64,000 nucleotides of DNA from Metasolibacillus sp. (GCF_025291715.1 NZ_JAMBIZ010000016.1:1-64000); one strand, 5' to 3'; positions 15,695 through 24,746 are shown, counted from the stretch's first letter. The notes: generated from the sequence alone by a model not told the origin. Program-made: numbers and translations.

Positions 15695-17047
15695 ATGGGT
15701 AAATATTTCGGAACAGATGGCGTCCGTGGGGTGGCGAATAGCGAATTAACACCAGAGCTTGCATTTAAGCTAGGACGAGCTGGCGGTCATGTATTAACGA
15801 AGGATACGGAAAGTAGACCGAAAGTTCTTATTGGGCGAGATACGCGCATCTCAGGCGAAATGCTTGAAGGTGCATTAGTGGCAGGTCTATTGTCAATTGG
15901 TGTGGAAGTAATGCGTTTAGGTGTTATTAGTACACCGGGTGTAGCGTATTTAACACGTATTATGAATGCTAATGCGGGTGTTATGATTTCTGCATCACAT
16001 AATCCAGTAGCTGATAATGGCATTAAGTTTTTCGGTTCAGATGGCTTTAAACTATCTGATGCTCAGGAAGCAGAAATTGAAAGCTTACTGGATGCGCCAG
16101 AGGATACTTTACCACGTCCAGTTGGTGGAGACATCGGTTCTGTAAATGATTATTTCGAAGGCGGTCAAAAATATATCTCTTATTTAAAACAGACTGTGGA
16201 AGAAGAATTCGTTAATATTCATGTAGCATTAGATTGTGCACATGGTGCAACATCATCACTTGCAACACATTTATTTGCTGATTTAGAAGCGGATATTTCA
16301 ACGATGGGCTCTTCTCCAAACGGTTTAAATATCAACGACGGTGTAGGTTCTACACATCCAGAAAAATTGGCTGAATTCGTTGTAGAACGAGGTGCTGATA
16401 TCGGTCTTGCTTTCGATGGTGATGGTGACCGTTTAATCGCAGTCGATGAAAAGGGACAAATCGTTGATGGCGACCAAATTATGTTTATTATTGGTAAATA
16501 TTTAAATGCAAAAGGTCGTTTAAAGAAAAGCACAATTGTGTCAACAGTGATGAGCAATATGGGCTTTTACAAAGCATTACGTGAGCATATGATGGAAAGC
16601 GTGCAAACAGCAGTAGGCGATCGCTATGTTGTTGAGGAAATGCGTGCAAACGATTATAATTTCGGTGGTGAGCAATCAGGTCATATTGTTTTCCTAGACT
16701 TTAATACAACAGGTGATGGCTTATTAACAGCAATCCAGCTTGTTAACATTATGAAAGTAACAGGGAAACGCCTATCAGAGCTAGCATCTGAAATGACTGT
16801 TTTCCCACAGCGCTTAGTGAACATTCGTGTAACGGACAAACATGCGGTGACAACAAACGAAAAAGTAGCTGCAGTGATTGCTGAAGTGGAAGCGGATATG
16901 CAAGGCAATGGCCGTGTATTAGTTCGCCCTTCAGGCACGGAGCCGTTAGTTCGCGTAATGGTTGAGGCTGCAACAGAAGAGGACTGTACAACATATGTAG
17001 AGAAAATTGCAGAAGTTGTACGTGCAGAAATGGGCTTAGCTGAATAA
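15695..17047 (+). CDS. glmM: Phosphoglucosamine mutase GlmM
   Basis: 450 residues. It interconverts glucosamine-6-phosphate and glucosamine-1-phosphate, leading to UDP-GlcNAc. The phosphoserine loop ([18 protein letters not shown], ~98-115), the magnesium site DGDGDR (~241-246) and the C-terminal phosphate-binding [14 protein letters not shown] (~408-421) are all present. AGGAGAGAAA precedes the ATG. In Bacillus the protein also binds and inhibits CdaA, which explains the operon. Confidence 0.96.
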   Translation: MGKYFGTDGVRGVANSELTPELAFKLGRAGGHVLTKDTESRPKVLIGRDTRISGEMLEGALVAGLLSIGVEVMRLGVISTPGVAYLTRIMNANAGVMISASHNPVADNGIKFFGSDGFKLSDAQEAEIESLLDAPEDTLPRPVGGDIGSVNDYFEGGQKYISYLKQTVEEEFVNIHVALDCAHGATSSLATHLFADLEADISTMGSSPNGLNINDGVGSTHPEKLAEFVVERGADIGLAFDGDGDRLIAVDEKGQIVDGDQIMFIIGKYLNAKGRLKKSTIVSTVMSNMGFYKALREHMMESVQTAVGDRYVVEEMRANDYNFGGEQSGHIVFLDFNTTGDGLLTAIQLVNIMKVTGKRLSELASEMTVFPQRLVNIRVTDKHAVTTNEKVAAVIAEVEADMQGNGRVLVRPSGTEPLVRVMVEAATEEDCTTYVEKIAEVVRAEMGLAE

Positions 17048-17053
17048 TAGAGT

Positions 17054-17092
17054 ATAGCTGCTGGAAAACACTTTTCAGCAGCTATTTTTTAT
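17054..17092 (+). terminator. glmM terminator
   Basis: TAGCTGCTG and CAGCAGCTA form a stem around an A/T-rich loop, followed by a T-run. Confidence 0.85.
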
Positions 17093-17154
17093 GTTTACAT
17101 ATTGCAATAAAGGGGAAATATACAACTGTACCAAATTCAAAGGAGTGTAATGAA

Positions 17155-17679
17155 ATGGCAAAAATAGCAACATTAATTACGGACAAGTTTGAAGACAGTG
17201 AGTACACGAGCCCGAAAGAAGCGTTAGAAAATGCAGGGCATACAGTCATTAACATTGATAAAGAAGGCAATAAAACAGTGACAGGGAAGCAAGGAGAGGC
17301 TACTGTTAAAATTGACTACGGTGTAGCCGAAGTGAATCCAGCCGATTTTGATGCCTTATTAATTCCTGGAGGCTTCTCCCCAGATTTGCTGCGAGATGAT
17401 GATCGCGTTGTAGCGTTTGCGAAGCATTTTATGGATGAAATGAAGCCTGTGTTCGCTATTTGTCACGGCCCACAGCTATTAATTACTGCAAAGTCATTAG
17501 AGGGACGCGATACGACAGGCTATAAATCCATCAAGGTAGACCTAGAATATGCAGGCGCAAAATTCCATGATGAGGAAGTATTTGTTTGTCAAAAGCAACT
17601 TGTAACAAGTAGAACACCGAAAGATTTACCAGCATTTAATCGAGAAATTGTGAACCTTTTACAGGAAAAGGGACTATAA
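17155..17679 (+). CDS. DJ-1/PfpI family protein (general stress protein 18-like)
   Basis: 174 residues of the PfpI/YhbO class. The nucleophile elbow AICHGPQLL (Cys ~101) and the upstream acidic residue in LITDKFEDSEY are conserved; LLIPGGFSPDLLR is also typical. Relatives are described as stress proteins, proteases or deglycases, and the exact activity is not settled. It is separately transcribed between glmM and glmS, with terminators on both sides. Confidence 0.88.
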   Translation: MAKIATLITDKFEDSEYTSPKEALENAGHTVINIDKEGNKTVTGKQGEATVKIDYGVAEVNPADFDALLIPGGFSPDLLRDDDRVVAFAKHFMDEMKPVFAICHGPQLLITAKSLEGRDTTGYKSIKVDLEYAGAKFHDEEVFVCQKQLVTSRTPKDLPAFNREIVNLLQEKGL

Positions 17680-17683
17680 TAAA

Positions 17684-17720
17684 GTATCTGTAGGCGATGC
17701 ATCGTCTACAGATTTTTTTA
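17684..17720 (+). terminator. Terminator after the PfpI-family gene
   Basis: ATCTGTAG-G-CGAT pairs with ATCG-T-CTACAGAT, then a T-run. Confidence 0.85.
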
Positions 17721-17806
17721 ACCAACTTCGTCAATTATGATTGGGCAAAAGTTCAAAATCCTGACACAACCACACTTTAGTATATTTGAGATAAGTGTGC
17801 AGACGA

Positions 17807-17835
17807 TTGACGAACCGTGATATTTTTTGTATGAT
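17807..17835 (+). promoter_or_regulatory. SigA promoter of glmS
   Basis: TTGACG (17807-17812), a 17-bp spacer and TATGAT (17830-17835), giving a start point about 70 bases before the ribozyme core. Confidence 0.8.
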
Positions 17836-17904
17836 GAAAAAGCTTATTGCATGCGCCATAAAGGAGGAAAGATAGTGCGCCCTATAAATTTAAAAGGAAA
17901 ACAA

Positions 17905-18100
17905 TTATAGCGCCTGAGCTAAGGAAATAGAGCGGACATCATCCTTAGTTGACGAGGTGGAGGTTTATCGAAAATTCGGCGGATACCTCCCGATTGACAA
18001 TGCCCAGTCGTCATATTCGTTTTAAAGCAGGAAAGCGATTTTCTGTACAGAGGAACGAATCGGCATCAAATAACGAGTACAAAACTACAAAGCCTTACCG
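17905..18100 (+). ncRNA. glmS ribozyme (glucosamine-6-phosphate-sensing)
   Basis: The self-cleaving riboswitch of glmS mRNA. Conserved blocks are visible in order: AGCGCC at the cleavage site (expected between 17909 and 17910), the CTAAGG / CCTTAG stem, TTGACGAGG, GTTTATCGA, TTCGGCGGAT and CTCCCG. A P4-like ATTCGTT / AACGAAT stem follows, then ACAAA near the 3' end. The 3' boundary is approximate. Glucosamine-6-phosphate triggers cleavage, which destabilises the message and lowers GlmS. Confidence 0.93.
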
Positions 18101-18252
18101 CCAATGCGTCTGTTAAACAGAGCAGCCATAGGCAAAAAAGGCATTGATTTGTAGTCTATTTCGTATTGCCTTTTACCTCGATAAAAAATAAATATTGATT
18201 TTAGATTGCAAATAGTAGTGTTGTCCTCGAAACGACTTGGAGGAAATATACG

Positions 18253-20055
18253 ATGTGTGGAATTGTTGGATATAATGGATTTTTAGATGCAAAGGAAATT
18301 TTATTAAAAGGGTTAGAGAAATTAGAATACCGTGGCTATGATTCAGCTGGTATTGCAGTTCACAATGAAGAGGGTATCACAGTATTTAAAGAAAAAGGTC
18401 GCATTGCTGATTTACGCAAGGCAGTGGATGAAGACGTTGTATCGACGGTTGGTATCGGTCATACACGTTGGGCAACACATGGTGTTCCAAATCGCCGCAA
18501 TGCGCACCCGCATCAAAGTGCAAATGGTCGCTTCACACTAGTGCACAATGGTGTTATTGAAAACTATCATTTATTGCAAAAAGCTTATTTAAAGGGCATT
18601 CAAATGCAATCTGATACAGATACAGAGGTGCTTGTACAGTTAATCGAGCTATTCGTAAAGGAAGAGGGCTTATCAACAGTAGAGGCTTTCCGTAAAACAT
18701 TATCTTTAGTACATGGCTCATATGCATTAGCTCTATTAGATAATGAAGATGCAGGCACTATTTATGTAGCAAAAAATAAATCACCATTGCTTGTTGGCGT
18801 TGGGGAAGACTTCAATGTCGTAGCATCTGATGCGATGGCAATGCTACAAGTAACAGACCAATTCATTGAATTACATGATAAAGAAATTGTTGTTGTACGT
18901 CGTGATAGCGTAGAAATTTCAAAGCTAGATGGTCGTATCGTAGAGCGCGCACCATACACAGCAGAGCTAGATATGAGCGACATTGAAAAAGGCACGTACC
19001 CACACTATATGCTAAAGGAAATGGATGAACAGCCAAATGTCGTGCGTAAAATTATCCAAGCATATGAGGTAGACGGCGAGCTAGCAATCGATGAGGAAAT
19101 TTTAACTGCACTAAATGCGGCAGATCGCCTTTACATTATTGCAGCAGGCACAAGCTATCACTCAGGTCTTGTTGGTAAATCCTATTTCGAAAAAATGGCT
19201 CAAATTCCTGTCGAAGTGCATATTTCAAGTGAATTTGGCTACAATATGCCATTGCTTTCAGAAAAGCCTTTATTCATCTTCCTTTCACAATCTGGCGAAA
19301 CAGCAGATAGCCGTCAAGTATTAGTGAAAGTAAAGGAAATGGGCTACCCAGCACTTACAATTACAAACGTACAAGGCTCAACACTATCGCGTGAAGCAGA
19401 TTACACGCTACTTTTACACGCAGGTCCAGAAATCGCTGTAGCTTCAACAAAAGCATATGTAGCGCAGCTAGCTGTATTAGCAGTAGCCGCATACGTAGCA
19501 GGCAAAGCACGCGGCAATGCCGTTGACTTCGACCTAAAGCAAGAGCTAGCAATCGCAGCAACAGCAATTGCAGCAATTATCGACTCAAAAGAAGCAATGG
19601 AGCAAATTGCAGAAGACTACTTAAAAATCGCTCGCAACGCCTTCTTCATTGGACGCAACCTAGACTTCTGCGTCAGCCTAGAAGGAGCTTTAAAGCTAAA
19701 AGAAATCTCTTACATCCAAGCAGAAGGCTTCGCTGGTGGCGAATTAAAGCACGGTACAATCGCTTTAATCGAAGAAGGCACACCTGTCTTTGCATTAGTA
19801 ACACAGGAGCAAGTAGCCCTTAATATTCGCGGTAACGTAAAGGAAGTTGTAGCACGCGGAGCTCACGCCTGCATCATCGCAAGCGAAGGCTTAGAGGAAG
19901 AAGGCGACCGCCTTGTCCTGCCACGCGTACACCCATTGCTAACACCATTAGTAAGCGTTGTGCCACTACAGTTAATCAGCTACTACGCAGCACTACACCG
20001 CCGCTGTGACGTGGATAAACCACGTAACTTGGCGAAGAGTGTTACGGTGGAGTAG
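18253..20055 (+). CDS. glmS: Glutamine--fructose-6-phosphate aminotransferase (isomerizing)
   Basis: 600 residues, full length. The N-terminal glutaminase domain starts with the catalytic cysteine (MCGIVGY). Two SIS domains follow (~290-425 and ~455-590) with the sugar-binding segments SQSGETADS and STKAY and the C-terminal KSVTVE. TTGGAGG precedes the ATG. It supplies glucosamine-6-phosphate for wall synthesis and is controlled by the ribozyme upstream. The 3' coding end is the classical Tn7 target-recognition sequence, and a Tn7-like end lies 25 bp beyond the stop codon. Confidence 0.97.
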   Translation: MCGIVGYNGFLDAKEILLKGLEKLEYRGYDSAGIAVHNEEGITVFKEKGRIADLRKAVDEDVVSTVGIGHTRWATHGVPNRRNAHPHQSANGRFTLVHNGVIENYHLLQKAYLKGIQMQSDTDTEVLVQLIELFVKEEGLSTVEAFRKTLSLVHGSYALALLDNEDAGTIYVAKNKSPLLVGVGEDFNVVASDAMAMLQVTDQFIELHDKEIVVVRRDSVEISKLDGRIVERAPYTAELDMSDIEKGTYPHYMLKEMDEQPNVVRKIIQAYEVDGELAIDEEILTALNAADRLYIIAAGTSYHSGLVGKSYFEKMAQIPVEVHISSEFGYNMPLLSEKPLFIFLSQSGETADSRQVLVKVKEMGYPALTITNVQGSTLSREADYTLLLHAGPEIAVASTKAYVAQLAVLAVAAYVAGKARGNAVDFDLKQELAIAATAIAAIIDSKEAMEQIAEDYLKIARNAFFIGRNLDFCVSLEGALKLKEISYIQAEGFAGGELKHGTIALIEEGTPVFALVTQEQVALNIRGNVKEVVARGAHACIIASEGLEEEGDRLVLPRVHPLLTPLVSVVPLQLISYYAALHRRCDVDKPRNLAKSVTVE

Positions 20056-20079
20056 GGTTTTGGATTTGGAATAAAGTCA

Positions 20080-20170
20080 TGTAGATTTTAAATAAAGTTA
20101 TACCGTTTTAAAAAAAGATGTACCGTTTTGAAAAAAGTCATACTGTTTTTAAAAAAGTTGCACCGTTTCA
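20080..20170 (+). mobile_element. Tn7-like transposon right end with tandem TnsB-type sites
   Basis: A TGT terminus lies at 20080, 25 bp after the glmS stop, the expected Tn7 insertion distance. From there, 20-bp units repeat head to tail: cores (G)TAGATTTTAAATAAAG, TACCGTTTTAAAAAAAG, TACCGTTTTGAAAAAAG, TACTGTTTTTAAAAAAG and CACCGTTTCA. Closely packed TnsB sites are a feature of the Tn7 right end, which faces glmS and adjoins tnsA, exactly as here. AGTCA (20075-20079) would be one copy of the 5-bp target duplication. No left end was found in the window. Confidence 0.75.
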
Positions 20171-20207
20171 CCCCTTTGGATTAAACTAATTCAAAGGGGT
20201 GTTTTTT
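20169..20207 (+). terminator. Terminator-like hairpin overlapping the tnsA ribosome binding site
   Basis: CACCCCTTTG (20169-20178) and CAAAGGGGTG (20192-20201) form a perfect 10-bp stem with a 13-base loop, followed directly by six T residues and then the tnsA ATG (20208). The right arm contains AAAGGGG, the only ribosome binding site for tnsA. Transcripts from glmS should therefore either end here or present a hidden binding site. Confidence 0.7.
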
Positions 20208-20870
20208 ATGTCTAAAAGAACTAGAACATCTAAAAATGAAAAGTGGATTAAAGAAGGTCGGGGCTCTGGTGTTGGTTCGGAATATAAACCTTGGCTAAAC
20301 ATTCAAGACGTTGCTTCCAAAGGTCGTTCCACACGTTTAAAGGGCATTAAAACAAACAGGCAGCATGAGTTTCTATCTGATTTGGAACGAAACTACTTTT
20401 ATTTAACTGAATATTCTGATTTTATTGTCGATATTCGAGAGCAATTTCCTTTACTACCGTTGGAAGAAACAATTGTCATTGCAGATGAATTAGGTCTTAA
20501 ACATCCTATTAATCCAAAAACGCATGAGCCAGTTGTGATGACAACGGATTTTTTATTAACTGTAGATAAAGGAGAAGGATTTGTTGAGCTTGCCAGAACA
20601 ATCAAAATGAAGGACGAGCTGTTAAAAGAGCGCGTTATTGAGAAGTTTGAGATTGAACGTGTTTATTGGGAAAGAAGACAAATTAATTGGGGCATTGTGA
20701 CGGAGTTAGAGATTCCTAAAGAAATGGCACGGAATATTAGTTATATTCATGACTATTACGATATTCAACAATATGATGCTTTTCAACACTTAAGTTTGCA
20801 GCACATTGAAGATTTAGCAATGGCACTGTTGCAGCGAATACTAAGTAAAGGTGAAAGTATTCGAGAGTAA
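20208..20870 (+). CDS. tnsA: Tn7-like transposition endonuclease TnsA, C-terminally short
   Basis: 220 residues from ATG 20208. The Tn7 TnsA pattern is clear: WLNIQDVASKGRSTRLKGIKT, then RQHEFLSDLERNYFY (catalytic Glu), DIREQFPLLPLEET, TTDFLLTV (catalytic Asp) and ARTIK (catalytic Lys), then FEIERVYWERRQINWGIVTELEIPK. The nuclease domain looks intact. Tn7 TnsA is about 273 residues, so the C-terminal domain that contacts TnsC appears cut short. No tnsB, tnsC or tnsD follows. This is therefore a remnant, able at most to act with partners encoded elsewhere. Confidence 0.88.
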   Translation: MSKRTRTSKNEKWIKEGRGSGVGSEYKPWLNIQDVASKGRSTRLKGIKTNRQHEFLSDLERNYFYLTEYSDFIVDIREQFPLLPLEETIVIADELGLKHPINPKTHEPVVMTTDFLLTVDKGEGFVELARTIKMKDELLKERVIEKFEIERVYWERRQINWGIVTELEIPKEMARNISYIHDYYDIQQYDAFQHLSLQHIEDLAMALLQRILSKGESIRE

Positions 20871-20921
20871 GCGTCAAATAATGCCCACCTGAAAAACTAG
20901 GTGGGCATTATTTGACGCTTA
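20868..20921. terminator. 23-bp perfect inverted repeat between convergent frames
   Basis: The arms (20868-20890 and 20899-20921) are perfect complements around an 8-base loop. The centre, AATGCCCACCT with AGGTGGGCATT, works as a bidirectional terminator. The outermost TAA on the top strand is the tnsA stop. The outermost TAA on the bottom strand is the stop of a small open frame coming the other way. Confidence 0.75.
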
Positions 20922-21109
20922 CGAATAATACAGTTCCATAGCCTGCTTTGAAGGCATCCATTTTTTGTTGTGTACCTGAAAAATTGCCATTGCCCACCAT
21001 TGTTTACTACAATTTAATCGCTCCTGTATTAATATAACCAACGTTTGCCTTGGCAATTCAATGAAAATTAAATTTCTATAGCCAACAACTAAGCTCAAAT
21101 ACTATCAAA
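20919..21109 (-). pseudogene. C-terminal fragment of an unrecognised minus-strand gene
   Basis: The bottom strand stays open for about 60 codons. It ends ...CSKQWWAMAIFQVHNKKWMPSKQ... with TAA at the edge of the terminator palindrome, and its 5' end meets a stop codon with no start or ribosome binding site. The composition (Trp, Phe and Lys in plausible order) looks coding. I do not recognise the family. It may be a host gene cut when the Tn7-like element arrived or decayed. The rest of this spacer, up to 21233, shows nothing clear. Confidence 0.3.
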
Positions 21110-21233
21110 AAACTGTAGTTAGATAAAATTACCGCCTTGTTTAAATCAATGATTGGTAATTTACCATAAAGGTGGAAAGGTATTTATTAGTGTTTTGTAG
21201 AAATTATAACGATATTTAAAGGGGGAATGAAAA

Positions 21234-21695
21234 ATGAAGGAAATAATGATTCAAGAACTTGATGAATTAAAACTAGTTGGTTTTCGTGTTTTGTGTTCAG
21301 GTGACCAATACTTAGTTGAAATACCTAAAGCGTCGCTCATATTAGACAAGCGTATAGGTGAAATTAAACAGGTAATTAATCCAGATACACAAATTGGCGC
21401 ATTTGTTGTAGAAAATCAAACTCCCGATGAAGATGGTTACTGGGTTAGTGTTGAAGTAAAGGAATATGAGGACGTCCCAGTTGATATGGTGACGCTAACT
21501 ATACCTCCACAAAGATACGCTGTTCTAAGACATACTGGTTCTAACCGTGAAATAAGGGAAGCGTATAACGGCTTACATAAGTGGGTTGAAGACAATAAAT
21601 ACGTAAGACTGAAAAATAAATGGCATTTAGAAAGGTTTTACGAATGGAAGGATACTGAAAAGGTAGATGTAGATTTGTTAGATACTATTGAATAA
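21234..21695 (+). CDS. GyrI-like / effector-binding domain protein
   Basis: 153 residues, a free-standing domain of the GyrI-like small-molecule-binding type. It shows the paired strand pattern QIGAFVVENQTPDEDGYWVSVEVKEYEDVPVDMVTLTIPPQRYAVLRHTG and then a conserved helix (YNGLHKWVEDN). Such domains bind drugs or metabolites, usually when fused to AraC or MerR regulators; here no DNA-binding part is present. GGGGGAATG precedes the start. A related gene follows 107 bp downstream, probably by tandem duplication. Confidence 0.75.
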   Translation: MKEIMIQELDELKLVGFRVLCSGDQYLVEIPKASLILDKRIGEIKQVINPDTQIGAFVVENQTPDEDGYWVSVEVKEYEDVPVDMVTLTIPPQRYAVLRHTGSNREIREAYNGLHKWVEDNKYVRLKNKWHLERFYEWKDTEKVDVDLLDTIE

Positions 21696-21802
21696 CGTGT
21701 GCCCGTATACATGATGATTGATAGATTAAGGAGAGCCATTGAACCGATAGCGAAAGCTGTTAAAAGGAATTTACAAATTTTAAAAGCTAGGGAGGAAATA
21801 AA

Positions 21803-22288
21803 GTGAGCTACGAAATTAAAACGTTACCAGCCTATAGGGCAATAGGATTAAAATGGGAAGGGACATTCTCCGAAATTGTACCAAGTTTAAAAAACGTTAT
21901 TCAACAAATTAGAGACCGTGTTGATGAGCTAGAGAATGTGGTAAATCCAACTATTCAATTAGGTCTATCTTATCATGTAATTGAAAATGGATTCGCACAT
22001 TACGCAGTGTATGAAGTGAGTGAGAATCAAAAAATTCCTGATGGGATGATTGAAATACGAGTGCCTGAATTAATCTATGTAAAGACGACACATAACAAAG
22101 GAGAAGATATACAAACGACATATACGAATTTGCATCAATGGTTATTTACTAGTGACTACACTGCGTTTAGAGAGGCTGATGTAAATTACTACGACCCTTA
22201 TATGCCGATAAAACATGAATACTGCTATGTTGATAGTGATCCAAATGATCCACATTTTGATATTTATATACCGGTTGTAAAAAAGTAA
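21803..22288 (+). CDS. GyrI-like / effector-binding domain protein (tandem paralogue)
   Basis: 161 residues with a GTG start after GGGAGGAAAT. The layout matches the preceding gene: IQLGLSYHVIEN, AVYEVSENQKIPDGMIEIRVPELIYVKTTHNKG and the YTNLHQWLF helix. The C-terminal part (YYDPYMPIKHEYCYVDSDPNDPHFDIYIPVVKK) resembles the ...FDIYIPV end usual for GyrI-like domains. Likely a cytoplasmic ligand-binding protein of unknown ligand, possibly co-transcribed with its neighbour. Confidence 0.75.
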   Translation: MSYEIKTLPAYRAIGLKWEGTFSEIVPSLKNVIQQIRDRVDELENVVNPTIQLGLSYHVIENGFAHYAVYEVSENQKIPDGMIEIRVPELIYVKTTHNKGEDIQTTYTNLHQWLFTSDYTAFREADVNYYDPYMPIKHEYCYVDSDPNDPHFDIYIPVVKK

Positions 22289-22348
22289 TATTTATTTAAT
22301 TAAATATGCGAGAAAGGATACTAATAAGTAAAGAGGGCGTTAATTAAT

Positions 22349-22819
22349 ATGGAGATTGTATATTTTGCGGGTGGCTGTTTATGGGGAGTTCAAGCTTTTA
22401 TTAAAACATTACCTGGTGTTGATTTTACAGAGGCAGGAAGAGCGAATGGTACAAGCCAAACACTTGAGGGAGAGTATGATGGCTATGCCGAATGTGTAAA
22501 AACAGGCTTTGACCCAACAGTTGTTACAATCAAGGAATTAATGGGCTATTTCTTTGAAATCATTGATCCATATAGCTTGAATAAACAAGGGCAAGATGTT
22601 GGCGAGAAATATAGAACAGGTCTGTATAGCGAAAAAACTGAGCATTTAGAAGAGGTGAGGAATTTTCTTAGTGAGAGAGATGATTATGACCGCATCGTTG
22701 TTGAAGTGTTGCCACTTACCAATTATGTAAGAAGCGCAGAAGAACATCAGGATAGGTTAGCTAGATGTCCAGATGATTATTGTCATATTCCGAAAGAGCT
22801 ATTGAATAAGTATAAGTAA
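22349..22819 (+). CDS. Divergent peptide-methionine (S)-S-oxide reductase (MsrA family)
   Basis: 156 residues. The N-terminus has GGCLWGVQ, a variant of the MsrA active site GCFWG with the nucleophilic cysteine kept but Phe changed to Leu. NKQGQDVGEKYRTGLY and AEEHQDR match later MsrA motifs, while the GHAE segment reads GYAE. It should reduce methionine-S-sulfoxide if active, but the substitutions in the substrate pocket make this less certain. Cysteines near the C-terminus could serve as resolving residues. Confidence 0.75.
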   Translation: MEIVYFAGGCLWGVQAFIKTLPGVDFTEAGRANGTSQTLEGEYDGYAECVKTGFDPTVVTIKELMGYFFEIIDPYSLNKQGQDVGEKYRTGLYSEKTEHLEEVRNFLSERDDYDRIVVEVLPLTNYVRSAEEHQDRLARCPDDYCHIPKELLNKYK

Positions 22820-22865
22820 GGACGATTATTAGAAAGTGATTTATAGGAATTTAATTAGATTAATA

Positions 22866-22915
22866 AAAAATCTCAAACTTACTATTAGATATATAGATAG
22901 GTTTGAGATTTTTAA
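22866..22915 (+). terminator. Terminator after the MsrA-like gene
   Basis: AAAAATCTCAAAC and GTTTGAGATTTTT pair around an A/T-rich loop; the U-tract is part of the right arm. Confidence 0.7.
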
Positions 22916-23039
22916 ACGTTTATTTAACTCGATAATATCCTTTGCAAAAAAAATAGAGTTTTTCGGCTTAATTGCAATTAACAATGAATTGATTATATCT
23001 GAGCCACACTATCTTGTTTACACCGATATATCAAACAAA

Positions 23040-24308
23040 TTATAAATCATCTAACGCTATAACTTCCCCACTTGATGCATTCACACCGTACTGACAATCT
23101 AATTTTCCGCATAAAATGTATTTATTTTGTTTAAAGTCATAAACATAGTAAGGCTTTAGTTCAAATAAGCTTGTAAGTTTTTCATATGCTTCTTCTTTTG
23201 TGATTGTTATTTGAGCAGGTATTTGAAAGTGATCAAAAGTTTCCAGCATTGGTTTGTTGTCCATATAATTGGCAACTTGCCAACTTTCTGGATCAATCAT
23301 CACTTTAATTTTTCTCTGAAATACGCGATAGCTCTGCGTATTGGCTACCAATGTAGCTTGAATATACTCTTTATCACGATAAAAGTGCTTTAGTATCCAA
23401 TTGCCTGATTCGTTTGGATACTCTTGCCGTAAAAAATTTGTAACTGCCATAATACATTTCTCTTGTTCTATAGCTGCAATTGGGAAGGAATCAGAAGAAG
23501 GCTCGCATGAAAATGCTTGTTCTGCTGTAAAATCTTTAATCCAATTAATCTCTTTTCTTTCAAAAGGTATATTTATTGGTTCATTCCAATAAATTGCTTG
23601 ATCAATTTCTAAAAAATAACTTTCAGCTGCAAAAACTTCAAATGGAATCGTAGTTATGCTGTCATTTGTGACAAAAATCTCTTCAATTGCATATATAGAA
23701 TGTAATTTTTTATGCTCATAGGAAGGGAATTCAATCAATTTTAATTGCTCTTTTTGCAAATGTTCTAATTTAGTAAGAGAAAGGGCATATTTTTCCTCTT
23801 TAATCAGTTCTTTTAAAGGAAATTGGCCATTGATTGAAAACAAGGTAAGCTTCCCCTCTGGATTAAATTTAATGTCAATATATCCTGGTGGTGAAACGGC
23901 AATACCATCAATGTTTGCCATAAAAAGAAGCTCGCCGGTCTCTTCTCTTTCCAATCGAAATTGTTCCCCGTACGTTAGTTCTGTTTCTTTCTCAATCCAT
24001 TTTATAATGTCTTCCGTATTAGGGGTATTAAACACCAACCCATTTTCTGCATAGTTCTTTCCTGCTACAAAAATAACACGCTCAAATTTGCGGTTTTCCA
24101 TATTTATCTCAATAATTGCTGTGCCATCTGGATTTAGACCATCATCATCTTGAACAGTATGATTGGGAAACCAATCCATACACAATGTATAGATTGTCTT
24201 ATTGAAGATATTTACATTCCGATAGAAATGATATTGTTGTAAATAATAATTGTTTAATCCGAATTTACTTTTTGTAAAGTCAATTAATTGTTGTACTCGT
24301 TTGTCCAC
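23040..24308 (-). CDS. YcdB/YcdC (DUF4901)-like protein
   Basis: 422 residues, no signal peptide or transmembrane helix. The C-terminal portion (KEEAYEKLTSLFELKPYYVYDFKQNKYILCGKLDCQYGVNASSGEVIAL) has the repeat pattern of YcdB/YcdC-type domains related to PepSY proteins: a conserved helix, then Y-x-L strands and a closing D/N-A-x-SGE turn. The first half has similar but weaker spacing. Function unknown. Read on the minus strand as a single gene. Confidence 0.6.
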   Translation of the reverse strand: MDKRVQQLIDFTKSKFGLNNYYLQQYHFYRNVNIFNKTIYTLCMDWFPNHTVQDDDGLNPDGTAIIEINMENRKFERVIFVAGKNYAENGLVFNTPNTEDIIKWIEKETELTYGEQFRLEREETGELLFMANIDGIAVSPPGYIDIKFNPEGKLTLFSINGQFPLKELIKEEKYALSLTKLEHLQKEQLKLIEFPSYEHKKLHSIYAIEEIFVTNDSITTIPFEVFAAESYFLEIDQAIYWNEPINIPFERKEINWIKDFTAEQAFSCEPSSDSFPIAAIEQEKCIMAVTNFLRQEYPNESGNWILKHFYRDKEYIQATLVANTQSYRVFQRKIKVMIDPESWQVANYMDNKPMLETFDHFQIPAQITITKEEAYEKLTSLFELKPYYVYDFKQNKYILCGKLDCQYGVNASSGEVIALDDL

Positions 24309-24507
24309 TTGTTCGCCTCCAAGGTTTATTTATCATTTTCAAATCAATAATAATGATACTGGAATTGATGCTTATTTTCCTCTTTATGATGGGGAGATTT
24401 GCATAATTTATAATTGTTCAATTATAATAAGTCCACATTATAAGAGGAAAATCCATACTTAATATCGAATTGGTAATTGTTTGAGTGAATTATATGGAGG
24501 GGTTAGT

Positions 24508-24729
24508 ATGGAATGTAAAGTATGTCCGCAATGTAATAGCAACAATATTTATAAGGGCGTTATGTAAGCTGCCCATGCTTCATTACATATGTTTCCTGAA
24601 GAAGCATTCAACAAAAATGCACGGCTTAATTCTCATCTAAGAAAGAATTCTAAAATCAGTTCCTATTATTGTTAAGGCTGTGGTTATATTTTAGGCATGT
24701 TTGTAGATGAGCCAGATAAACTGATGTAA
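24508..24729 (+). pseudogene. Zinc-ribbon protein gene broken by two in-frame TAA codons
   Basis: An excellent TGGAGGGG site precedes an ATG. The frame encodes MECKVCPQCNSNNIYKG, then TAA, a central helix-rich part, YYC, TAA, GCGYILGMFVDEPDKLM. The two CxxC-type knuckles of a small zinc-ribbon protein are recognisable, and the second TAA falls inside the second knuckle (C-stop-GCG). Everything else in the frame is well preserved, so decay is recent, unless the codons are read through. No function is assigned. Confidence 0.6.
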
Positions 24730-24746
24730 TTAGAGGGGGGCAAGCT

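Noticed and set aside
16219..16557. 112-codon minus-strand frame in glmM, and similar long antisense frames in the ADH, glmS, ileS and transporter genes
   Set aside because: Antisense shadows of highly conserved genes without ribosome binding sites.
18101..18252. Second terminator or attenuator between the glmS ribozyme and glmS
   Set aside because: AAGGCA / TGCCTT could pair, but the loop is long and there is no proper T-run.
20070..20090. An extra 20-bp unit before the Tn7-like TGT terminus
   Set aside because: The bases 20070-20079 resemble the repeat but lie outside the TGT end and fit a chance match or the target sequence.
21711..21806. 31-codon frame (MMIDRLRRAIEPIAKAV...) whose TGA overlaps the GTG start of the second GyrI-like gene
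   Set aside because: No ribosome binding site precedes it and I recognise no homologue; the overlap alone is weak support for a leader peptide.
22836..23045. 69-codon open frame after the MsrA-like gene
   Set aside because: It runs through the terminator hairpin of the preceding gene and has no ribosome binding site.
24250..24462. 70-codon plus-strand frame at the 5' side of the YcdB-like gene
   Set aside because: Half of it is antisense to that gene and no ribosome binding site is visible; a remnant cannot be excluded but is unsupported.
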